Below are positions 1 through 4,905 of a stretch of 6,436 nucleotides of DNA, one piece after another. Under the pieces are notes generated by a model. That model saw nothing but the letters and a program-made list of their open reading frames with translations, was not told the origin of the DNA and did no database searches. Made by a program: the position numbers and the translations under genes. Source of the DNA: Coriobacteriaceae bacterium. Its GTDB lineage: Bacteria; Actinomycetota; Coriobacteriia; Coriobacteriales; QAMH01. Location of the stretch: assembly GCA_004553405.1 (NCBI GenBank), contig SFLO01000043.1, positions 1-6,436 on the forward strand. Direction: 5' to 3'. How positions within the stretch are numbered: the first letter of the stretch is position 1; every line of letters begins with the position of its first letter.

Positions 1-900
1 GGCAATCATTTCCTTGTTGGCCGAGAAGTCACCGGTGGCAAGGACGATGCCCTTGTGAGCCACGAACTTGACGTAGCTGCCGTCGGCCTTCTGGGCGACA
101 ACGGCGGTCACGCGGCCGGTCTCCTCATCACGAACGAGCTGCTTGGCCACAGTGTCATAAATGATGGTCGCACCCTGCTCGAGGGCGTAGGCCTCCATGG
201 CCTCGACGGCATTCTGCTGACCGGTGGAAGCGCTGGCAGTGTCGTCGCCCTTGGCGCCGAAGCCGATGGCGTAGTCGGGGCCATTGTCCAGGCGGTTGTC
301 GGACTCCAGGAACACCTCAACGTCCTTGCCGCGGACGATGTCGATGCACCAGTTCATGGCCTCTTCGGAGTTGTTGTAGCCGCGCATCCACATCTTCTGG
401 TCGATGGTGAAGCTGGCGGCGCGCTCCTCATGATAGAAGAAGTCGACCGGGTCGAGACGGTCGATGCCGTACTCCTCGATGACCTTGTTGTAGGCCGAGA
501 AGTTGGAACCGCCACGGGAAATGGGCTGGCTGGAGGCGGAGAACAGAGTGACGCTTGCGCCCTTCTCGGCGGCAGCGGCGGCGGTGCAGATGCCGGCCAT
601 GCCGGCGCCCACGACGATGATGTCATCCTCAACGACCTCGGCAATGTCCTCATCGGCGATGGGGTCGGGGGCAATCTCGAAGCTCCACTTGGGCAGGCCG
701 TTCTTCAGGCTCACGACATAGGAGTCATCCACGCCAACGCCCTCCTGGGCACCCGAGGTCGCCTTCTCCTCAGCCTCGTTCATGGCGTCGGAGGTATCGG
801 CGGAGGTAGAGGTGGCGGCCAATGCGGTGCCTGCGCCCATTGCGGCAACAGCAGCGGCGCCGGAAGCGGCCAGGAAGTTGCGACGAGACATCTTGCTCAT
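1..900 (-). CDS. Tat-exported FAD-dependent oxidoreductase, fumarate reductase flavoprotein type (partial, N-terminal 300 residues)
   Basis: Reading back from an ATG at 900 gives 300 open codons to the window edge, so the C-terminus is missing. The N-terminus is a twin-arginine signal: S5-R6-R7-N8-F9-L10, then an Ala/Gly-rich hydrophobic stretch and a likely cleavage site after A-L-A at residue 28. An acidic, Ser/Thr-rich linker follows (about 29-65). The FAD-binding Rossmann motif is at 93-103 (DIIVVGAGMAG, with G98, G100 and G103), and an R-G-G-S stretch at 129-132 fits the segment that contacts FAD in this family. These features match the FAD_binding_2 (fumarate reductase/urocanate reductase/succinate dehydrogenase) family, here folded in the cytoplasm with its cofactor and exported. 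Such proteins usually reduce a small organic acceptor during anaerobic respiration. The catalytic Arg/His region lies outside the window, so the substrate cannot be named. A weak GGGG (908-911) precedes the start; M4 is a less likely alternative. The divergent LysR gene is the likely regulator. Confidence 0.9.
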   Translation of the reverse strand, partial: MSKMSRRNFLAASGAAAVAAMGAGTALAATSTSADTSDAMNEAEEKATSGAQEGVGVDDSYVVSLKNGLPKWSFEIAPDPIADEDIAEVVEDDIIVVGAGMAGICTAAAAAEKGASVTLFSASSQPISRGGSNFSAYNKVIEEYGIDRLDPVDFFYHEERAASFTIDQKMWMRGYNNSEEAMNWCIDIVRGKDVEVFLESDNRLDNGPDYAIGFGAKGDDTASASTGQQNAVEAMEAYALEQGATIIYDTVAKQLVRDEETGRVTAVVAQKADGSYVKFVAHKGIVLATGDFSANKEMIA

Positions 901-977
901 GCGAAAACCCCATTTCTGTATTCGTTCCCCTGTCGCGCGCGCCGACTCCCACCGGCATACGCGCTTTGACAAAACCG

Positions 978-1007
978 ATTCTAGGCACTGGCACGAGCAT
1001 GTGTGAG
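978..1007 (-). promoter_or_regulatory. Candidate promoter for the flavoprotein gene
   Basis: On the minus strand, TAGAAT (983 to 978) matches the -10 consensus at five of six positions. It is preceded, after 18 bases, by CTCACA (1007 to 1002), which matches the -35 consensus at four of six. Transcription would start near 971 and give a leader of about 70 bases. A plus-strand TTGACA (966-971) lies next to it, so polymerase binding in the two directions could interfere. The -35 is weak, which is common at LysR-activated promoters. Confidence 0.35.
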
Positions 1008-1016
1008 CAGCTAAAC

Positions 1017-1047
1017 TAGGCGCAGGCGCAAGCGGGAGTTGCGCCTA
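1017..1047. promoter_or_regulatory. Inverted repeat upstream of lysR, candidate operator or leader hairpin
   Basis: The arms AGGCGCAA (1024-1031) and TTGCGCCT (1039-1046) are perfectly complementary over 8 bp around a 7-base spacer. The left arm is partly duplicated: TAGGCGCA at 1017-1024 also pairs perfectly over 8 bp with TGCGCCTA at 1040-1047. The site ends 14 bases before the ATG at 1061 and 35 before the one at 1082, and it lies in the shared region of a divergent LysR pair. LysR regulators usually bind dyads near their own promoter, so an autoregulatory site is the simplest reading. A hairpin in the mRNA leader is the alternative. Confidence 0.45.
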
Positions 1048-1081
1048 TCGGGGGAACACCATGCGAAAGCGAGGGCCAGCC

Positions 1082-1996
1082 ATGGAGATGCGCGACCTCA
1101 AATATGCGCTCGCCGCCTACGACACCGGCAGCTTTGCGCGCGCGGCCGAGGCGCTTTTCGTGTCGCGCCAGGCACTCAGCCAGGCTGTGCACAGACTCGA
1201 AGAAGAGATCGATGTGCCGCTCTTTGAAGTTGCCGACGGAAACCGCCTGGTCAGCACGCCGGAGGGCGCAATTTTCCTGGCTCAGGCCCGGCCCGTGACA
1301 GAGGCGTTCGACGAGCTCGCCCGCGCCTACCCCTGCGCCCGGGATGCACACGGCGGCACGCTCACGCTGGCCCTTGCCACCGGCGCGGCACTCTCGCTGC
1401 CGGCGGACTTTTTTTCGCGGTTTGCCGAGCGCGAAGCAGACCTCGTACAGGAATTCGAGGAAGGTAACACCGACGGCGCCCTCAACATGCTGGAGAGCGG
1501 CAGGGCCGACGTGGCACTTGTGGGGTCGTGTCCCTCGCTTCTCGACCCTGCGCATTTCGAACGGGCACTCATCGTGGCCACGGGACTTTGGCTGGCCGTG
1601 CCCTCGGGCAACCCCCTCGCAAGCAAGGAGCGCCTCACCCTCGCCGACCTCGACGGTCAGCGCCTCGTCACCGCCGGCAGGCTCAACCACCTGCACCGCT
1701 ACATCGTCAAGGCCTGCGAAGCAGCAGGGGTACATATCGAGATTCCTGCCACCTCCTCCAATACCGACATGCTTGTGCAGCTGGCGCGCGAGCACGGCGC
1801 ACTGTGCTTCGCCTTCCCGGCCCGCATCACCGGCACCGAGACGCGGCATTCCGACAGTCGGATAATCCCCCTCGACACACCTGAATCGGCCGCCTTCGGC
1901 ACCTACGCCGTGCGCCGTCGCGACTCTCGCCGCACCCCTGCGGCGCGGCGCTTCTGGGTCTACGCCTGCGAGCAGGCAGAGGCGGGACAGGGATAA
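1082..1996 (+). CDS. LysR-type transcriptional regulator
   Basis: This 304-residue protein has the usual LysR length and layout. The N-terminal winged helix-turn-helix covers about residues 1-60; a typical run is T15-G-S-F-A-R-A-A22, then S28-R-Q-A-L-S-Q-A35 as recognition helix, then R38-L-E-E-E-I and P46-L-F48. A periplasmic-binding-like effector domain (about 90-290) follows, where a small-molecule ligand would bind. I chose the ATG at 1082 because M-E-M-R-D-L-K-Y aligns with the family's normal first residues and GAGG (1071-1074) sits seven bases upstream. An in-frame ATG at 1061, behind a weaker GGGGA, would add seven residues (MRKRGPA) and cannot be excluded. The gene diverges from the Tat-exported flavoprotein, which it probably controls, and probably also itself. 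The effector cannot be deduced. A T7 run at 1409-1415 falls in codons 110-112. Confidence 0.92.
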   Translation: MEMRDLKYALAAYDTGSFARAAEALFVSRQALSQAVHRLEEEIDVPLFEVADGNRLVSTPEGAIFLAQARPVTEAFDELARAYPCARDAHGGTLTLALATGAALSLPADFFSRFAEREADLVQEFEEGNTDGALNMLESGRADVALVGSCPSLLDPAHFERALIVATGLWLAVPSGNPLASKERLTLADLDGQRLVTAGRLNHLHRYIVKACEAAGVHIEIPATSSNTDMLVQLAREHGALCFAFPARITGTETRHSDSRIIPLDTPESAAFGTYAVRRRDSRRTPAARRFWVYACEQAEAGQG

Positions 1997-2128
1997 GGTC
2001 CCAAGCAAACCGCAGCAGACTCGCCCGGCCCAGCAGGCCCTCCCAACCCAATACATGCGCAGCCGCCCCGCAGCCGGCCCAGCCCGGCCTATCTGTGTGC
2101 TCTCTATAGCGATTCGGCACAAGCGCAT
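1997..2128. other. Gene-free GC-rich spacer with short repeats and a weak hairpin
   Basis: This stretch after the LysR stop holds no credible gene. The 9-mer CGGCCCAGC occurs twice (2026-2034 and 2075-2083). A 5-bp stem, GCCGG (2073-2077) with CCGGC (2084-2088), could form a small GC hairpin, but no T run follows, so it does not qualify as a standard intrinsic terminator. LysR transcription may end here by another route or read through. Confidence 0.4.
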
Positions 2129-2154
2129 TATCGATTCTTCTCCAGTGGCAATCT

Positions 2155-2183
2155 TTTACATGCTAATTAGTTTCTAGTATAAG
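2155..2183 (+). promoter_or_regulatory. Promoter of the marR-ABC exporter operon
   Basis: TTTACA (2155-2160) and TATAAG (2178-2183) each match the housekeeping sigma consensus at five of six positions, and the spacer is exactly 17 bases. It sits in the most AT-rich stretch of the window, directly before the first gene of the operon. Transcription should start near 2190, only two or three bases before the ATG at 2193, so the mRNA would be nearly leaderless. Confidence 0.7.
2163..2170. promoter_or_regulatory. CTAATTAG palindrome, candidate MarR operator
   Basis: This perfect 8-bp palindrome lies between the -35 and -10 elements of the operon promoter. MarR proteins bind as dimers to AT-rich palindromes and often repress their own promoter from such a position, so it is a reasonable operator core. 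Known MarR sites are usually longer (about 16-20 bp), and I see only imperfect symmetry extending outward. Confidence 0.4.
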
Positions 2184-2192
2184 GTTGTTCTG

Positions 2193-2687
2193 ATGGAAAC
2201 AAACGACTCGTACGTCGAGCTCTCCCGTGAGCTGTTCGAGCAGCTCGCGCACATGAGGCGCGGCATGCATCCCAGCGCACGCAACTCCATGCGCGGAGAG
2301 ATGGCCGTGATACGCGCGCTGCACCTCGCCGCGGTTGCCGGGGAGGCCGACCCCACTCCCTCTCAGATTGCCAAACGCTCGCACCTGAGCCCCGCCCGCG
2401 TGGCCAACGTGCTGCGCGCCCTCGAAGAAAAGGGCTGGATCACCCGCTCCCATGACACGCAGGATCGCAGGCGCGTGACCGTAACGCTCACCGAGCAAGG
2501 CGAGGCCGAACGCGCCCGACGCCGCGCCGAGTTTGACCGGCAGGGTGCAAAGTTCCTGCGTGAGCTGGGCGATGAGGACGCCCGCGAGGCCCTGCGCATC
2601 CTCAAGCGCTGCAACGAGATCCTCAGCAAACAAGACCCGACCGAGACGAAAGGAGGCGATGCCGATGAGAATCATCAAGCTCTTTAA
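2193..2687 (+). CDS. MarR-family transcriptional regulator
   Basis: This 164-residue protein has the MarR fold. Helical dimerisation segments lie at both ends (about 5-50 and 103-148). The winged helix-turn-helix is at 54-100, with P56-S-Q-I-A-K-R-S-H-L-S-P as the first helix and turn and A68-R-V-A-N-V-L-R-A-L-E-E-K-G-W-I as the recognition helix. The wing is D88-T-Q-D-R-R-R-V, the family's conserved D-x-R-R-R type motif. Only weak AAGG (2181-2184) precedes the ATG, and it overlaps the -10 element, so initiation may be close to leaderless. The last 23 bases overlap the next gene, which ties the regulator to the exporter pair. The expected role is a repressor of this operon, released by a ligand that is probably an exported drug or metabolite. 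One Cys (C140) gives little support for redox sensing. Confidence 0.93.
   Translation: METNDSYVELSRELFEQLAHMRRGMHPSARNSMRGEMAVIRALHLAAVAGEADPTPSQIAKRSHLSPARVANVLRALEEKGWITRSHDTQDRRRVTVTLTEQGEAERARRRAEFDRQGAKFLRELGDEDAREALRILKRCNEILSKQDPTETKGGDADENHQAL
2651..2656 (+). promoter_or_regulatory. Ribosome binding site that fixes the start of ABC subunit 1
   Basis: A perfect AGGAGG lies inside the end of marR. Two ATGs follow in the same frame: 2659 is only two bases away, too close, while 2665 is eight bases away, the optimal distance. The start at 2665 is therefore preferred. Confidence 0.8.
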
Positions 2688-4905
2688 GAACCATGTCCTG
2701 GCCCTTCTTGCCGCAGTCGCACTCATCATCATCACCTGCAACGCCGACCTGACGCTTCCCGCCTACATGTCCGAGATTGTGGACGTGGGCATCCAGCAGG
2801 GTGGCATCGAGAGCCCCGTGCCCGACACCATCCGCCGCGACTCCCTGGACGACCTGGAGATGTTCATGTCCGAGGAAGACGCAAGCATCGTCGAGGCTGT
2901 CTACTCCTCCCCCGATGAGCAGGGCATTTGCACCTATCAGGGCACCGAGGCAGAACGTGCCGACGATGGCGCCGTGGCGCAGGCCATGAGCCTGCCCGAA
3001 ACCGTGGCGCTTGCCCTGACCCAAGGCGTGGACGCCGGCCATCTGGGCCAGAAGGGCACCGGAGGCGGCAGCCTCTCCATGGACGACGTTCGCGCCGCCT
3101 TTACCGCCGGCATGCTCGACCGCAACCAGCTCGTTGAGGGCGCCCAGGCCATGGCCGACTCCATGGGCGAGATGGGCGGCTCCATCGTGAGGCAGCGCGC
3201 CGTGGGCTATGTCCAGCAGGAATATGAGGCCCAGGGCATCAGCCTGGCCGAGGTGCAAAACTCGTACCTGGCGGGAATGACCGCGAAGATGTTCGGCCTG
3301 TGCGCCATCAGTCTCGTGGCCACCATCCTCACGGGCGCCGTGGCCTCGCACACCGCGTGCACCATCGCCCGCGACCTGCGACGCGAGACGTTCCACAAGG
3401 TCATGAGCTTCTCTGCGGCCGAGGTGGGCAAGTTCAGCCAGGCTTCCCTTATCACCCGCTGCACCAACGACATCCAGCAGATCCAGATGGCATCCACCCT
3501 GCTCATCCGCATGGTACTCATGGCACCGATCATGGGCACGGTGGCGCTGGTGCGCGTCTTTGCCACCAAAACGGGCCTGGAGTGGACAATCGGCATCGCC
3601 GTCATCGCGGTCTCGGCCGTGGTGGGCGTGCTCATGGGCCTCACCATGCCCAAGTTCAAGAAGATGCAGCAGTACATCGACCGCGTGAACCTCGTCGCGC
3701 GCGAGATTCTCGACGGCCTCATGCCCATCCGCGCATTCGGCCGCCAGGACCACGAGCTCAAGCGCTTCGACAAGGCGAGCACGGACCTCATGGACACCCA
3801 ACTCTTCACCAACCGCGCCATGAGCTTCATGATGCCGCTGATGATGCTCGTGATGAACTGCATCATGGTGCTCATCGTATGGGCGGGCTCCCACGGCGTG
3901 AGCGAGGGCGTCATGCAGGTGGGCGACATGATGGCGTTCATGTCGTACACCATGCAGATCGTCATGGCGTTCATGATCCTCACGATGGTCTCGGTCATGA
4001 TGCCCCGCGCCGAGGTTGCCTGCGAGCGCGTGGAGGAGGTCCTTGCCTGCGAGAGCTCCATCCGCGAGCCCGCCTGCCCGAAAGTACCCGCCGAAGGCGT
4101 GCGCGGCCAGCTCGAGTTCCGCGACGTGGCTTTCCAATATCCCAACGCAGGCGAGGATGTGGTCTGCGGCGTCAGCTTCAAGGTGAGCGCCGGCGAGATG
4201 CTCGGCGTCATCGGCTCCACCGGCTCAGGCAAGACCTCGATTGTGCAGCTCATCCCGCGTCTGTACGATGCGACGAGGGGCTCCGTGCTGATTGACGGCG
4301 TAGACGTGCGCGACATGTCGCTCAGCGACGTGCGCCGCCGCGTGGGCTACATCCCCCAGCAGGGCTTCCTGTTCTCAGGCACCGTCGAGAGCAACCTCAA
4401 GTTCGCCGGCGACTGCGTGACCGACGAGGACATGCACTGCGCGGCCGACATCGCCCAGGCAAGCGAGTTCATTCAGGAGCGTGAGGGCGGCTTCGCATCC
4501 GACGTCAGCCAGGGCGGCATGAACGTCTCCGGCGGCCAGCGTCAGCGCCTCTCCATCGCACGCGCCCTCGCGAAGAACCCCGAGATCGTCGTTTTTGACG
4601 ACTCCTTCAGCGCGCTCGACTACAAGACCGACGCCAAGCTGCGCGAGGCGCTCGCGCTCAACGAGAAGGACGCGGCAATCGTGGTGGTGGCCCAGCGCAT
4701 CGCGACGATCATGCACGCCACCCAAATCGTCGTGCTCGACGAGGGCGCGGTCGTGGGCAAGGGCACACACGACGAGCTTCTGCGCTCCTGCCCCGCGTAC
4801 CTGGAAATCGCCCAGTCGCAGCTCTCGGCCGAAGAACTCGGTCTCACCGAAGAAGAAATCGCCGCCGTTATGAACGGCGCAGCTCAGAAGGGAGGCGAGC
4901 GCTAA
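2665..4905 (+). CDS. Heterodimeric ABC exporter, subunit 1 (fused membrane and ATPase domains, degenerate ATP site)
   Basis: The protein has 746 residues, longer than the usual 570-620 for an ABC half-exporter. TM1 is about 9-30. Residues about 48-200 form an added hydrophilic segment, predicted outside the cell. The rest of the type I exporter membrane domain follows (about 205-450), including a Met-rich TM5-TM6 region. The ATPase domain (about 480-720) has an A-loop Tyr (Y492), Walker A GSTGSGKTS (517-525), Q-loop Q565, signature VSGGQ (621-625), Walker B ending D645 and D-loop SALD (649-652). The catalytic Glu is replaced by Asp (D646) and the H-loop His by Gln (Q677). Those changes are typical of the inactive-site subunit in TM287/288-, BmrCD- and LmrCD-like pairs, which export drugs, peptides or lipids. 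The start overlaps marR by 23 bases and the stop overlaps the partner gene by one base, so the complex is probably co-translated. The substrate is unknown. Confidence 0.93.
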   Translation: MRIIKLFKNHVLALLAAVALIIITCNADLTLPAYMSEIVDVGIQQGGIESPVPDTIRRDSLDDLEMFMSEEDASIVEAVYSSPDEQGICTYQGTEAERADDGAVAQAMSLPETVALALTQGVDAGHLGQKGTGGGSLSMDDVRAAFTAGMLDRNQLVEGAQAMADSMGEMGGSIVRQRAVGYVQQEYEAQGISLAEVQNSYLAGMTAKMFGLCAISLVATILTGAVASHTACTIARDLRRETFHKVMSFSAAEVGKFSQASLITRCTNDIQQIQMASTLLIRMVLMAPIMGTVALVRVFATKTGLEWTIGIAVIAVSAVVGVLMGLTMPKFKKMQQYIDRVNLVAREILDGLMPIRAFGRQDHELKRFDKASTDLMDTQLFTNRAMSFMMPLMMLVMNCIMVLIVWAGSHGVSEGVMQVGDMMAFMSYTMQIVMAFMILTMVSVMMPRAEVACERVEEVLACESSIREPACPKVPAEGVRGQLEFRDVAFQYPNAGEDVVCGVSFKVSAGEMLGVIGSTGSGKTSIVQLIPRLYDATRGSVLIDGVDVRDMSLSDVRRRVGYIPQQGFLFSGTVESNLKFAGDCVTDEDMHCAADIAQASEFIQEREGGFASDVSQGGMNVSGGQRQRLSIARALAKNPEIVVFDDSFSALDYKTDAKLREALALNEKDAAIVVVAQRIATIMHATQIVVLDEGAVVGKGTHDELLRSCPAYLEIAQSQLSAEELGLTEEEIAAVMNGAAQKGGER
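4891..4895 (+). promoter_or_regulatory. Ribosome binding site of ABC subunit 2
   Basis: GGAGG lies nine bases before the ATG at 4905, inside the final codons of subunit 1. It supports that start over the in-frame ATG at 4917, which would be 21 bases away. Confidence 0.75.

Noticed and set aside
55..969. Long plus-strand open frame of 304 codons opposite the flavoprotein
   Set aside because: It mirrors the codon structure of the minus-strand gene, is Gly/Ala/His-rich without any family motif, and runs through the promoter region. The minus strand has a Tat signal and a Rossmann motif.
966..971. Perfect TTGACA as -35 element for lysR
   Set aside because: No acceptable -10 hexamer lies 16-19 bases downstream (only TGGCAC-like sequence near 989), so I do not call a promoter. 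TAAACT at 1012-1017 could be a -10 but lacks a -35.
2073..2088. Intrinsic terminator for lysR
   Set aside because: The stem is only five base pairs and no T run follows.
1016..2128. Minus-strand open frame of 370 codons across lysR
   Set aside because: It is a GC-driven shadow of a clear LysR gene, has no recognisable domain and spans the intergenic region.
2160..2177. Five-codon upstream open frame (MLISF) before marR
   Set aside because: It lies within the predicted promoter, upstream of the expected transcription start, so it would not be on the mRNA.
2533..2664. Upstream extension of ABC subunit 1 to an ATG at 2533
   Set aside because: The added 44 residues are Arg/Ser/Ala-rich and overlap the MarR coding sequence in another frame. 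The perfect ribosome site and TM1 position support 2665.
2623..4137. Minus-strand open frame of 504 codons across ABC subunit 1
   Set aside because: It is extremely His/Gly/Asp-rich, as expected from the antisense of GTG/GAC/GCC codons, and lies opposite a protein with all ABC motifs.
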